Shown piece by piece: positions 18,182 through 27,036 of a DNA stretch of 64,000 nucleotides. The DNA comes from Gammaproteobacteria bacterium. GTDB taxonomy: Bacteria; Pseudomonadota; Gammaproteobacteria; Pseudomonadales; Pseudohongiellaceae. Position 1 is the first letter of the stretch, and every line of letters begins with the position of its first letter. The position numbers and the translations under genes are program-made. The notes beneath the pieces were generated by a model. That model made no database searches, had not been told where the DNA came from, and saw nothing but the letters and a program-made list of their open reading frames with translations. The DNA lies in assembly GCA_029244985.1 (NCBI GenBank), contig JAQWQD010000034.1:1-64000 (forward strand), given 5' to 3'.

Positions 18182-20170
18182 ATGATAAAAATAACAAGGC
18201 AGCCCATTTTTTCCACTCTGAAATCCAATTATAGCCTTGGCGCACTATCTCTTTGCTTAATTCTAACTAGCAACGTATTTGCCCAAGATACTGTCGAATG
18301 GACTACATTAGGAAATGACTTCGCGCACACTCGCTCAACTGCTGCAAAACAGATTACACCTGAGAATTTTTCTGAATTAGAGGTCGCTTGGACTTGGGAT
18401 GGTGCCAGCTTTGAAGCCCAAAGTGGCCGCTCTACTCCTAGTTACATTAACGGTAAATTATTTACAGTAGCGGGGGCTCGACGTCATGTCGTAGCAATAG
18501 ACCCTCAGTCAGGAGCCACTATATGGTCTTATCGTGAACCTGATACCGGGCGTTGGGAATATTCAATGCGCGCCGATTACGGCAAAGGCGTTGGCTACGC
18601 AAACATAGATGGCCGCGATGTAATTTACATTATTTCACCGGGATTCTTTTTGACGGCTCTCGATGCAGAAACTGGTCAACCTCTGGAAGGTTTCGGTGGT
18701 CCTGTAGTCATCGATGGCTTTCCAGAAACCGGTGTAGTGGATCTACTTAAAGATCTTGGCCATCCTTATGATCCTTATGAGGGTATTCCACTGGAACGCG
18801 GATACATTACCTCTTCATCACCTCCAATAGTGGTTAACAATGTAGTGGTAGTGGGAAACTCTGCAGAACAGGGTTACCACCAATCCCGAATCGAAAATGT
18901 TCCTGGGGATATTCTTGGTTACGATGCCAGAAGCGGTGAATTTCTCTGGAAATTTAATGTAATTCCCCAGCCTGGAGAATATGGTCACGAAACTTGGGCG
19001 AATGATGCATGGCAATACACTGGTGATATCTCTTCCTGGGCACCTATTTCGGCGGATCAGGATTTAAATCAGGTATATATTCCAACCAATGGAGTAACCA
19101 TTGACTATTACGGTGGTCATCACCCAGGAGACAATCTGTACGGCACTAGTTTGATTTCTCTCGACACCAGAACAGGCGAACGAGTCTGGCACTTCCAGAT
19201 GGTGCATCATGATATTTGGAACTTTGATACGCCAACAGCACCAATATTGCTAGACTCCACCAATGGCCCAATTGTCGCGCAAGCAACCAAACAAGGACAC
19301 GTCTACGTATTTAATCGGGAAACAGGTGAACCTATCTGGCCAATTGAAGAAGTACCAATGCCCGCTTCCACTGTGCCAGGCGAACAGTTGTCACCTACGC
19401 AACCTATCCCAACCAAACCAGCGCCATTTGATTACACTGGCTCTAGTGAAGAGCTCCTGGTGGATTTCACGCCAGAATTAAAACGTCAAGCTTTAGAGGC
19501 CGTTGCTGAATTTCAGATGGGTCCGCTATTTAATCCTCCAATTCAAGCCAATCACCCTTCCGGCAAGCTGGCTGCTCTAATGTGCCCTTCAGGCTCGGTA
19601 AATATCACTCACCCTCCGGTGGCAGACCCAGATTCAAGCGTAATGTACATCATGTCTCGTTACGGTTGTAGCTCAAGGCGATTAGTATCTGGAGAAGAAG
19701 CAGATACTTATTATGATGCACCGACGGGAGTAACTCTATCGCGCTACGCTGCAGCCAGTGGTGGTCCGTCGCCACGGCATCCCGCTGGACTTCCACTTTG
19801 GAAACCACCCTATAGCAAAATCACGGCAATCGATCTAAACAGCGGCGATCATCTATGGATGCAGCCGGCTGGCTATACACCTGATCGAATTAAGAATCTA
19901 CCAGAATTAAGCGGGGTCGATATAGGCAATACTGGATCTGGCGCCGTCGGCCAGATGGTTGTGACTGGAAACATGTTGATTTATAGCAATGTTACAGGCG
20001 ATGGTACCCCACATCTGTTTTCTTTGGACAAACAAACTGGGGCAGAACTGGCTCGCGTAGAAGTGCCCGCGACAACCCGCTATGGCATGAGCTCCTGGGT
20101 TCACGATAGTAAGCAATACGTTATTTTGCAGACTGGGAGCAGTTTAACTGCAATGGCACTGCCGGATTAA
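18182..20170 (+). CDS. PQQ-dependent dehydrogenase (quinoprotein, periplasmic)
   Basis: 662 residues from ATG 18182 (GAGG about 11 bases ahead; an earlier TTG start has no support). Signal peptide about 1-35, ending NVFAQ. The body is an eight-bladed PQQ propeller: repeated 'WTWDGASF', 'VVAIDPQSGATIWSYREP', 'LTALDAETGQPL', 'ISLDTRTGERVWHFQMVHHDIWNFD', 'HVYVFNRETGEPIWPIEEV' and 'ITAIDLNSGDHLWM' tryptophan-docking strands. PQQ enzymes oxidise alcohols, aldoses or polyols, feeding electrons to a cytochrome or quinone. A substrate cannot be inferred from the motif alone. No PQQ synthesis genes are in the window. Confidence 0.93.
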   Translation: MIKITRQPIFSTLKSNYSLGALSLCLILTSNVFAQDTVEWTTLGNDFAHTRSTAAKQITPENFSELEVAWTWDGASFEAQSGRSTPSYINGKLFTVAGARRHVVAIDPQSGATIWSYREPDTGRWEYSMRADYGKGVGYANIDGRDVIYIISPGFFLTALDAETGQPLEGFGGPVVIDGFPETGVVDLLKDLGHPYDPYEGIPLERGYITSSSPPIVVNNVVVVGNSAEQGYHQSRIENVPGDILGYDARSGEFLWKFNVIPQPGEYGHETWANDAWQYTGDISSWAPISADQDLNQVYIPTNGVTIDYYGGHHPGDNLYGTSLISLDTRTGERVWHFQMVHHDIWNFDTPTAPILLDSTNGPIVAQATKQGHVYVFNRETGEPIWPIEEVPMPASTVPGEQLSPTQPIPTKPAPFDYTGSSEELLVDFTPELKRQALEAVAEFQMGPLFNPPIQANHPSGKLAALMCPSGSVNITHPPVADPDSSVMYIMSRYGCSSRRLVSGEEADTYYDAPTGVTLSRYAAASGGPSPRHPAGLPLWKPPYSKITAIDLNSGDHLWMQPAGYTPDRIKNLPELSGVDIGNTGSGAVGQMVVTGNMLIYSNVTGDGTPHLFSLDKQTGAELARVEVPATTRYGMSSWVHDSKQYVILQTGSSLTAMALPD

Positions 20171-20323
20171 TCCATTTAGATTCGTTCCATTACCTCCAGG
20201 GACAAAGTACACTGCTGTTCGTCCCCGACTCATGGACGACCTAGAATAGAGAACAGAATTTTTGGACATAAACAATTTTCACAACAAAAACTAAAAGTTC
20301 AATAACAATCGAGGAGTAAATCG

Positions 20324-20977
20324 ATGAAGAAGACTTTACTATTCACATCTGCTGCACTGCTTTCAGCTGCAGCGACATTCACCGCGGTAAATTCACAAGA
20401 CAATGAAATGAGTTTCTTTATTACCAGCATGGGTTCTGGTGATGGAGCTAACTTGGGTGGTTTAGCAGGTGCCGACGCACATTGTGCAGCGCTTGCTTCA
20501 GACGCGGGATCTCGAGGAAAGACCTGGCGTGCCTACTTAAGTGCTCACGCTACCAATAACTCCCCAACTGTAAATGCGAGAGATAGAATTGGCTTCGGGC
20601 CTTGGTTCAATGCCGAGGGTGTAGAGGTGGCATCTAATTTAAATGTGCTGCACGGTCCGAACAACAACTTGAATAAGCAAGGCTCGCTCACAGAAAATGG
20701 TGACACGGTTTTAGGACGCGGAGATACCCCTAACCAGCACGACATTCTTACCGGGTCAACTATCGATGGTTTTACTGTAGATGATGGCAGCAACCACACT
20801 TGCAATAACTGGACGAGTAATGGTTCTGGCTCTGCACATGTTGGTCATTTTGACCGAACGGGTGGCGGACAGAATCCTACTTCCTGGAATAGTGCTCATG
20901 GTTCTCGAGGCTGCAGCCAGGAAGACTTAGTGGGCACAGGTGGAAACGGCTATTTCTACTGCTTTGCTATCGATTAA
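20324..20977 (+). CDS. Secreted lectin-like (endostatin/DUF1554-type fold) protein
   Basis: 217 residues; signal peptide about 1-25 (LLSAAATFTAVNSQ). The start codon has a ribosome site, GAGGAG, about 8 bases ahead. The mature part has 'FFITSMGSGDGANLGGLAGADAHCAALA', 'TWRAYLS', an N-rich middle and paired cysteines toward the end ('HTCNNWTSNG', 'GCSQED', 'YFYCFAID'). This arrangement occurs in secreted bacterial proteins that share a C-type-lectin/endostatin-like fold. Binding partner unknown. It is followed by a strong terminator. Confidence 0.75.
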   Translation: MKKTLLFTSAALLSAAATFTAVNSQDNEMSFFITSMGSGDGANLGGLAGADAHCAALASDAGSRGKTWRAYLSAHATNNSPTVNARDRIGFGPWFNAEGVEVASNLNVLHGPNNNLNKQGSLTENGDTVLGRGDTPNQHDILTGSTIDGFTVDDGSNHTCNNWTSNGSGSAHVGHFDRTGGGQNPTSWNSAHGSRGCSQEDLVGTGGNGYFYCFAID

Positions 20978-21077
20978 CAATTTTTTACGAGCTAGTTGAA
21001 AGATCGCTTAAGACCTTTGCACCATACCAACAGGGCTCATTATTCAGTTAATCTTAAAGAAAAATAAACAAGTCTCT

Positions 21078-21113
21078 AAAATGGTGTAACTGAAATTCAG
21101 TTACACCATTTTT
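21078..21113 (+). terminator. Rho-independent terminator after the lectin-like gene
   Basis: AAATGGTGTAACTGA pairs with TCAGTTACACCATTT around a three-base loop and is followed by a short T-rich run. It is perfect over about 15 pairs. Confidence 0.9.
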
Positions 21114-21131
21114 ATTTGTAAGGACTCAAGT

Positions 21132-21755
21132 ATGAAACTTTATGGTATGCAACAGTCCCGGTCATTTCGTTGTTTATGGGCGTTAGAAGAAAGTGGCTTG
21201 CAATATGAATATGTGCCCGTAAAACTTCGCACTGAGGAAACCGATCCTAATAGCGCTCAAAACCCAGCTTACCTCGCAGTCAACGTACAAGGCAAAGTTC
21301 CTTCTTTGAAGGATGGAGACATGACACTGACAGAGAGTGTTGCGATTCTCCAGTACATCGCTCGCAAAGCACCAGCAGCAGGTTTAGTTCCTAATTGTAA
21401 TGATCAGGTTTTAGCGAAGCATGATGAGTTGGTTTCTTTTGTACTTGCTGAGTTAGAGCAACCTCTTTGGAGTAAAGGCAAACACATTTTTGCACTTCCA
21501 GAAGAGCACCAAATCCCAGCGATGCTGGAAACCGCTAAATTCGAATTCTCAAAAGCCTTAAATACCCTAGACCATTTGTTAGAAGAAAAGGAATTCGCAG
21601 TCGCCGATCATTTCAGCATTGTTGATATTTTATTGGCACAAACGTTTAATTGGGCAATCCGTTTTGAATTTGATTTACCTCAGAAATATGTAAACCTCCG
21701 CAATCGACACTATGATCGCCCGGCTGCAAAACGTGCTATGGAGCTAATCAGTTAA
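21132..21755 (+). CDS. Glutathione S-transferase family protein
   Basis: 207 residues. An N-terminal thioredoxin-like domain (MKLYGMQQSRSFRCLWALEE, about 1-80, with 'GKVPSLKDGDMTLTESVAILQYIARK') precedes an alpha-helical C-terminal domain (about 90-207). 'TESVAIL' is the glutathione-contact Glu-Ser. These enzymes conjugate or reduce substrates with glutathione in the cytosol. The stop is followed by only one base before the next start codon, so it is co-transcribed with a PDZ/S41-like gene. Subclass (beta, theta or other) not assigned. Confidence 0.9.
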   Translation: MKLYGMQQSRSFRCLWALEESGLQYEYVPVKLRTEETDPNSAQNPAYLAVNVQGKVPSLKDGDMTLTESVAILQYIARKAPAAGLVPNCNDQVLAKHDELVSFVLAELEQPLWSKGKHIFALPEEHQIPAMLETAKFEFSKALNTLDHLLEEKEFAVADHFSIVDILLAQTFNWAIRFEFDLPQKYVNLRNRHYDRPAAKRAMELIS

Positions 21756-21756
21756 C

Positions 21757-22806
21757 ATGCTGCGCTTTCTGTTAATTCTCGGCTGTGCCTTTTTCACTAG
21801 CTTAGTTAATTCACAAATCAATTCTCAAAATTCGGTTACGGCCGACAGCTTAGATTACTACCTGTTTCAATCATTTCTGGCAGCAGACTCACAAAAACGT
21901 ATCTCGTTGAATCATATTGGTATTCAGGGAAAGCAACTAGAAACTGGATTTTTAGTCACCGCAGTACTGGAAGGGTACCCTGCTCACACCATCGGTTTGA
22001 ATCGTGGAGACCTCATCACCAGTGTCGACGGGGAACCCTTTCATTCAGTCAATACTTTTAATTCCGAACGGGATGTAAACGGGGCGTTTACGCCCATCAC
22101 GCGGAAACATCAGCTAACTTTTCAGAGAAACGATACTACTATCAAAGTTTCAGTATTACCGGTTTTTGAAAACCTATTCGACAGTTATCGCAGCGCTACA
22201 TCTAATTCTGTGCTGGAATTTTCTGCCGGCAACAAATCCATAGGCTACGTAAGATTCTGGGCGTTAAGCCGTGGGACTAATGACTTGATTAACTACCAGG
22301 AGTTAATTGCTTCCCTTGATCATTGTGACGGCATTATCTTCGATCTACGCAATAGCTTTGGCTATCTGGATTCCCAACACCTTGATCTGGTATTCAATAA
22401 CAAAGACAACTACTTCATTGTTACGGAACCACCAGGTCGAAATTATGATTTTGCAGATTTATCATCAAATTTACGCTTCGAGAACTATCGGAAGCCGATA
22501 GCTCTTCTGCTAAACGAAGATACACGCGGAGGAACTGAACTCTTTGCCCATCAATTAGCTAAACTGCAAAGAGTAATAACTATTGGAAGTGCTACTGCCG
22601 GGAAAATCGGAAGATTTCGTATTAAAAATGAGTTCGCCACAGCACCTATTGAGTATCAACCCGCGACCGAGGTGTTTATCGATGGTATTTTGTTCGAAGG
22701 ATTAGGAATCGAACCTGACCTATCAGTGCAATTCCCTTATGAAACTACTACTCGAGGCGACCCTCAGTACGATGCGGCAGTCAATGCATTACTGGGTATT
22801 ATTTAA
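21757..22806 (+). CDS. Exported PDZ and S41-like protein lacking the expected catalytic serine
   Basis: 349 residues; signal peptide about 1-20 (ILGCAFFTSLVNSQ). A PDZ-like domain (about 50-135, 'GYPAHTIGLNRGDLITSVDGEPF') precedes an S41 (C-terminal processing protease-like) domain (about 160-320) with 'SIGYVRFWAL', 'CDGIIFDLRNSFGYLDS' and 'IGSATAGKIG'. In active members the segment after 'LVN' reads G-S-A-S-A-S-E; here it is NEDTRGGTE (256-261), so the serine is absent and the general-base region is also unclear. It may be an inactive binding protein. It is co-translated with the GST gene. Confidence 0.75.
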   Translation: MLRFLLILGCAFFTSLVNSQINSQNSVTADSLDYYLFQSFLAADSQKRISLNHIGIQGKQLETGFLVTAVLEGYPAHTIGLNRGDLITSVDGEPFHSVNTFNSERDVNGAFTPITRKHQLTFQRNDTTIKVSVLPVFENLFDSYRSATSNSVLEFSAGNKSIGYVRFWALSRGTNDLINYQELIASLDHCDGIIFDLRNSFGYLDSQHLDLVFNNKDNYFIVTEPPGRNYDFADLSSNLRFENYRKPIALLLNEDTRGGTELFAHQLAKLQRVITIGSATAGKIGRFRIKNEFATAPIEYQPATEVFIDGILFEGLGIEPDLSVQFPYETTTRGDPQYDAAVNALLGII

Positions 22807-22815
22807 AAAATTAGC

Positions 22816-23586
22816 CTAATCGACCCTGCTCAGACTTTTTGTTGCCGGGTTCTCACTCTTCCAGCGCAGATCATGGAAATCAAAATCCTTTTCAATGGTT
22901 GGTTTTATCACCTTGAAGTATGGAGAAAGATCAAAGTCTCTCGGAGTAAAGTGTGTAAAATGATGTTTGTAATATAACGGCACCCTGCCGGCATAGTTCT
23001 GTTGCTGCTCTCTTTTAGGCAAAATTGGATAATTAATAGATTGAAAAGACTCGGCAATTAAAGTTGAACAAATAGCTTTAGTAGGCTCACCACTGCCCAA
23101 AGCAATCATTGCTCTGCGATAACGGTTGGGTACAGCCGGTTTCTGAATGAGATAACGAACGAGATCAATAATATTTTTTAAATCGTATTTATAGCCAATT
23201 TTAGACTTTGCATGTTGAAGCAGGCTTTGCGTATCTTCTTCTGTTAAGCCGACCGGTCGGCAGATTCGTAAATTAAAATTTTCATAGTGCTTCAGGCTCA
23301 CAATTCTTACACCTTGCCTTAAATCTGCTTCCAGCAAAGTAGCGTCTTCTGCAGAATCTCCTTTGTTGCCTATAAAGAGACAAGAGTGAGACCAAGACGA
23401 TTGAGTTAGGTATTTAATCGCGGTGCTAATGCGTGTATTACCTTCAACTAAAACTATGTCTCCCGTTCTAAGAACTGAAGCAACATCCTCGATAGCTACC
23501 GTATCCAGTCGTTGATAGCTGGAGATTGATTTGGAAAGAAAGGCAGCGAGACGGCCTCCGATCCCACGGCTTATGGATGTGATCAT
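22816..23586 (-). CDS. YiiX/YaeF-type permuted papain-like cysteine hydrolase
   Basis: 256 residues. The circularly permuted NlpC/P60-type signature shows as 'LRTGDIVLVEGNTRISTAIKYLTQSSWSHSCLFIG' (His67) followed far downstream by 'KAICSTLIAESFQSI' (Cys173); in this fold His precedes Cys. Family members hydrolyse amide bonds, perhaps in peptidoglycan or lipids. There is no clear signal peptide. The gene converges with the PDZ/S41-like gene (10-base gap). The substrate is unknown. Confidence 0.75.
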   Translation of the reverse strand: MITSISRGIGGRLAAFLSKSISSYQRLDTVAIEDVASVLRTGDIVLVEGNTRISTAIKYLTQSSWSHSCLFIGNKGDSAEDATLLEADLRQGVRIVSLKHYENFNLRICRPVGLTEEDTQSLLQHAKSKIGYKYDLKNIIDLVRYLIQKPAVPNRYRRAMIALGSGEPTKAICSTLIAESFQSINYPILPKREQQQNYAGRVPLYYKHHFTHFTPRDFDLSPYFKVIKPTIEKDFDFHDLRWKSENPATKSLSRVD

Positions 23587-23788
23587 CTGAAGAGATCTCC
23601 TGTAAACTTCAACCTTTGCAGATTGGCCTTAAACCATACTTAATAATTATTAATGGATTCTTCTTTCTGGATTTAAATCTCGGGTATACTAGCGAGCCGC
23701 TTTGGCAGACAGATCGGAACGTAGTGTAATCGAAAGTTAAACGTATCTGTTAATCGCAGAAATTAATTGTAAGTACAGGAGTTAGATA

Positions 23789-25213
23789 ATGACCACGGCC
23801 TATAACAAATTCTTAATCAATGGCGAATGGGTTGAAGCTGATAGAGCCACCTTGGATGTCATAAACCCAGCGACTGAAGAGGCCTTTGCCAGCATTAGTA
23901 TGGGCACCACCGCGGACGTGAATGCAGCTGCAGAAGCAGCTCGGGCAGCCTTCCCCCAATGGTCACAATCTACAATTGAACAACGAAAAACAGTTATCAG
24001 TAATATTATCGAAGGTCTAAAAGCACGTGGCGGCGAAATGGCAACAGCCATATCCAATGAAATGGGTGCACCTATGGGCTTATCGAAGACAGCCCAACTT
24101 GGCAGTGGACTTGGTCATTTCATGAGCACTCTTGGCATCCTTGAGAATTATGAATTTGAAGAAGTGCGAGGCACCACCAAGATCGTAAAAGAGCCAGCTG
24201 GCGTGTGCGGTTTTATCACACCATGGAATTGGCCTTTGAACCAAATTGCTTGCAAGGTGGCGCCCGCCCTAGCTGCTGGCTGCACAATCGTTTTAAAGCC
24301 CAGTGAGATTGCCCCTGTCAGTGGCTATATACTGGCTGAAATAATCGCTGAATCCGGCTTGCCAGAAGGAGTCTTTAATTTAGTAAATGGCGATGGGCCA
24401 ACGGTAGGTGCCGCTATTGCATCGCACCCGGAAATCGATTTGGTGTCCTTTACCGGTTCGACACGAGCAGGCCGGGAAGTTGCAAAAGCAGCTGCAGATG
24501 GCATCAAACGCGTAACGCAAGAACTCGGTGGCAAATCAGCGAATATTATTCTGGAAGATGCCGCGGATTTCGGAAAAGCAGTTGCGGGTGGAATTGCGGG
24601 CTGTTTTGGGAATAGTGGACAGTCCTGTAACGCCCCCACGCGAATGCTTGTGCCTAAAGCGCGCATGGCTGAAGCTATAGAAGTAGCGAAGTTAGCCGTT
24701 GCAAAATCTGTAGTAGGGGATCCACAAGCAGAAACAACTCGGCTTGGTCCGGTTGTTAGCGAATTACAATTTAACAAGATTCAGAGTCTTATCGCAAAAG
24801 GCATCGAGGAAGGCGCAGAACTTGTTGCTGGCGGCCCCGGTAGACCTGAGGGATTAGATAAAGGCTACTACATTCAACCTACAATCTTTGCCAATGTTAC
24901 CAACGACATGACTATTGCGCGGGAGGAAATTTTTGGCCCAGTGCTTTCGATTATTGCTTATGAAGATGATAACGATGCGATCAACATAGCCAATGACACT
25001 GATTACGGTTTGTCGGGCTATGTTTCGGGGGAGGCAGAGCATGCCCAAGCAATTGCACGACAACTTCGCACGGGTAATGTGCATATAAATGGTGCCGGCC
25101 CGGATTTTTCCGCGCCATTTGGCGGCTACAAACAATCAGGTAATGGTCGCGAATGGGGAATAGAAGGCTTTGAAGAATTTTTGGAAACTAAAGCAATAAT
25201 GGGCGCTGCCTAA
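23789..25213 (+). CDS. NAD(P)-dependent aldehyde dehydrogenase
   Basis: 474 residues, full length for the superfamily. It has Asn147 in TPWNWP, the general base Glu245 in QELGGKSA, and the nucleophile Cys280 in GNSGQSCNAPTR. ALDHs oxidise aldehydes to acids in the cytosol. It starts with an ATG preceded by CAGGAG. The next gene, a VOC protein, begins 15 bases after the stop. A -10-like TATACT lies about 100 bases upstream (23685-23690), with no good -35, so a promoter there is only possible. The substrate is not assignable; a VOC partner suggests small-aldehyde metabolism. Confidence 0.95.
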   Translation: MTTAYNKFLINGEWVEADRATLDVINPATEEAFASISMGTTADVNAAAEAARAAFPQWSQSTIEQRKTVISNIIEGLKARGGEMATAISNEMGAPMGLSKTAQLGSGLGHFMSTLGILENYEFEEVRGTTKIVKEPAGVCGFITPWNWPLNQIACKVAPALAAGCTIVLKPSEIAPVSGYILAEIIAESGLPEGVFNLVNGDGPTVGAAIASHPEIDLVSFTGSTRAGREVAKAAADGIKRVTQELGGKSANIILEDAADFGKAVAGGIAGCFGNSGQSCNAPTRMLVPKARMAEAIEVAKLAVAKSVVGDPQAETTRLGPVVSELQFNKIQSLIAKGIEEGAELVAGGPGRPEGLDKGYYIQPTIFANVTNDMTIAREEIFGPVLSIIAYEDDNDAINIANDTDYGLSGYVSGEAEHAQAIARQLRTGNVHINGAGPDFSAPFGGYKQSGNGREWGIEGFEEFLETKAIMGAA

Positions 25214-25228
25214 TTAGGAGAAGTACTC

Positions 25229-25633
25229 GTGGGAATTAACGTCCAAAAACCAGCAATAGACATCGGCATCATTGCCAAAGACATAGACGCGATGATGAAA
25301 TTTTATGGTGAATCATTGGGATTAGAGCTTGAAGCAACAATACCAATGCCCGGCGGGGGCGCCATGAATCGGTTCAAAGTGGGCGACAGCATAATCAAAG
25401 TGATCGAGTTAGATCCGGCAGCACCTGCAGAAGCGCCACCGGGTGGAATTCGTGGAGCGAGTGGCTATCGTTACTGGACGATTCACGTGCCCAATCTTGA
25501 AGAAGTAGTCAATAGAATTGATAGCGGAGGTTATAAAGTCGTAGTGCCCGCTAAAGTCATTCGAGAAGGCATAACTATCGCTATAGTTGCTGACCCCGAT
25601 GGCAATTGGGTTGAATTGCTTCAGAATGGTTAG
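25229..25633 (+). CDS. VOC-superfamily protein partnered with aldehyde dehydrogenase
   Basis: 134 residues from a GTG start with AGGAG about 8 bases ahead. The start 'AIDIGIIAKDIDAMMKFYGESLGLELE' and the final 'VADPDGNWVELLQNG' (Glu at the usual last-ligand site) are glyoxalase/dioxygenase-like. The usual N-terminal His ligand is replaced in 'DIGII', so metal binding may be altered or missing. It lies 15 bases after the aldehyde dehydrogenase stop and shares its terminator. Activity unknown. Confidence 0.83.
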   Translation: MGINVQKPAIDIGIIAKDIDAMMKFYGESLGLELEATIPMPGGGAMNRFKVGDSIIKVIELDPAAPAEAPPGGIRGASGYRYWTIHVPNLEEVVNRIDSGGYKVVVPAKVIREGITIAIVADPDGNWVELLQNG

Positions 25634-25750
25634 GTATTAGCCTGCACTTCTCTTAGCAAACTTATTCCGGGCAATGCAGAAAGAACACGCGATGAGGTTA
25701 TGGAGTTTTCTGAATCTCTAAAGACACACTAGTTTATCTAAAATAAATCG

Positions 25751-25782
25751 AAAAAAAGGGATTCAGCAGAATCCCTTTTTTT
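25751..25782. terminator. Bidirectional rho-independent terminator
   Basis: AAAAAAAGGGATTC pairs perfectly with GAATCCCTTTTTTT around an AGCA loop. It separates the rightward aldehyde dehydrogenase/VOC pair from the leftward DUF6265 operon and works for both strands. Confidence 0.94.
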
Positions 25783-25804
25783 GATCTCGATTTTATTGAA
25801 ACGC

Positions 25805-26293
25805 TTACCAAATACTACGTGCTTTCAATTCGATATCGAAAGTGTTCCCATCTTCTTGGCCGACATGGATGATAAAAGTATCGGCATCCGGATGGCTATA
25901 ACCAAGAGTCGGCATGCCAAAACCTGAAACATCCTCAAACTTTACTGAATTTCCAGTAATTTCTGATAGTTCCAATTTTTGTGCTGCTTCAGTTCGAGGC
26001 TGAAAACCTGCATCCCATTGTTGGATGTGCAGCACTAAAGATCCTTCGACTTCTTCTATGGTAATTACTTCAAACATACTGGTGGCATCCGCACCTGTCA
26101 TGCGTACAGCTGCCATGAGGGAATTACCTTCATTAGAAATCCAGTTCTCTTCAAGCTGATTCGGCCCTAAGTTGCCCGCCCAATTTCCTGTCATCCAGCT
26201 TAACTGATCGATAGTGGCGGGAGGCCCTGCAAGTAAATTGCCACTCATCAGAAGGAAAGATGAAACTACTAAGTTGTTAATTAACTTCTTCAT
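25805..26293 (-). CDS. Secreted DUF6265-family protein
   Basis: 162 residues; signal peptide about 1-22 (LVVSSFLLMSGNLLAG). The mature domain has 'LSWMTGNWAGNL', 'LEENWISNEGNSLMAAVRM', 'LHIQQWDAGFQPRTE' and 'FIIHVG', the lipocalin/THAP4-like beta-barrel pattern in the DUF6265 family. It may bind a small hydrophobic molecule, which is inference. It is the last of four leftward genes, 36 bases after the esterase gene. The bidirectional terminator follows. Confidence 0.75.
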   Translation of the reverse strand: MKKLINNLVVSSFLLMSGNLLAGPPATIDQLSWMTGNWAGNLGPNQLEENWISNEGNSLMAAVRMTGADATSMFEVITIEEVEGSLVLHIQQWDAGFQPRTEAAQKLELSEITGNSVKFEDVSGFGMPTLGYSHPDADTFIIHVGQEDGNTFDIELKARSIW

Positions 26294-26329
26294 TGTTTAC
26301 TCCGCTGTTTAAAATGCTATTTGAACTCT

Positions 26330-27007
26330 TTAGTTTTTAATTTTTCCTAACCAGGCATCCAAGGATTCCCAGTTCATGCGAAACATATGTGGTGCACTAT
26401 CAAGAATTGCCGCATCAAGATCAACCCCAGCCTCAGTAAGAGCATCAACAGTTTCGCCAAAGCGATCTGCCCAACCTAATTGATCAGCACCGCCTATTCT
26501 TAAATACACCGGAAAGCCAGCTAGTGGCCGGTTATCTACGACTGATGTGGCTAATGCAGGTACCGCAGCAACACCTGAATAATTCTGTGGATTACGCCGA
26601 GCAATCTCCAAAGCCGACATACCGCCATTGGAGATCCCAGCTAAAAGAACCTTACCGTCTGCGACATTCTCTCGCTTTTGTAATTCCGTAATGAGTTGCT
26701 CCACTTTGCCATTATTTTCTTCGCCCCGGAAAGCGCGATTATTTGGCGATACGGGCACTGCTACTAACCATCCCCTTTCCGCAAAACCACCCCCAAGCCA
26801 AATAGAAGTATCACGGGATATGGAAGCATTGCCTGGCCCTCCCCCCATCAATATCAAAAGCGGCGCAGGACTTTCGGTGGTTTCGGCCGGTTGAACTACA
26901 AACACAGCCAACCTTGATCCATCTTCAAGGGTTATTCTCTCCTGAGCTACAGACATCCCAGAAAAAAGAAAAGACAGCAATAGAATAAGAGCTTGAGCAT
27001 TTTTCAT
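26330..27007 (-). CDS. Exported alpha/beta-hydrolase (esterase-like)
   Basis: 225 residues; signal peptide about 1-21 (LILLLSFLFSGMSVAQ). 'PLLILMGGGPGNAS' forms the oxyanion-region strand-turn, nucleophile Ser126 sits in GISNGG, and Asp ('GADQ') and His ('SAPHMF') follow in order. Such enzymes cleave esters or related bonds in the periplasm. It lies between an SDR gene (29 bases) and a DUF6265 gene (36 bases) in one operon. The substrate is unknown. Confidence 0.85.
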   Translation of the reverse strand: MKNAQALILLLSFLFSGMSVAQERITLEDGSRLAVFVVQPAETTESPAPLLILMGGGPGNASISRDTSIWLGGGFAERGWLVAVPVSPNNRAFRGEENNGKVEQLITELQKRENVADGKVLLAGISNGGMSALEIARRNPQNYSGVAAVPALATSVVDNRPLAGFPVYLRIGGADQLGWADRFGETVDALTEAGVDLDAAILDSAPHMFRMNWESLDAWLGKIKN

Positions 27008-27036
27008 ATTCTCAGTCGCTTTAATTAGCTTATAGA

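Noticed and set aside
23685..23690. TATACT as promoter of the aldehyde dehydrogenase gene
   Set aside because: No matching -35 hexamer at a good distance; left as a remark only.
25650..25732. Protein-like stretch ending TRDEVMEFSESLKTH after the VOC gene
   Set aside because: No start codon or ribosome site; may be a remnant, but too short to call.
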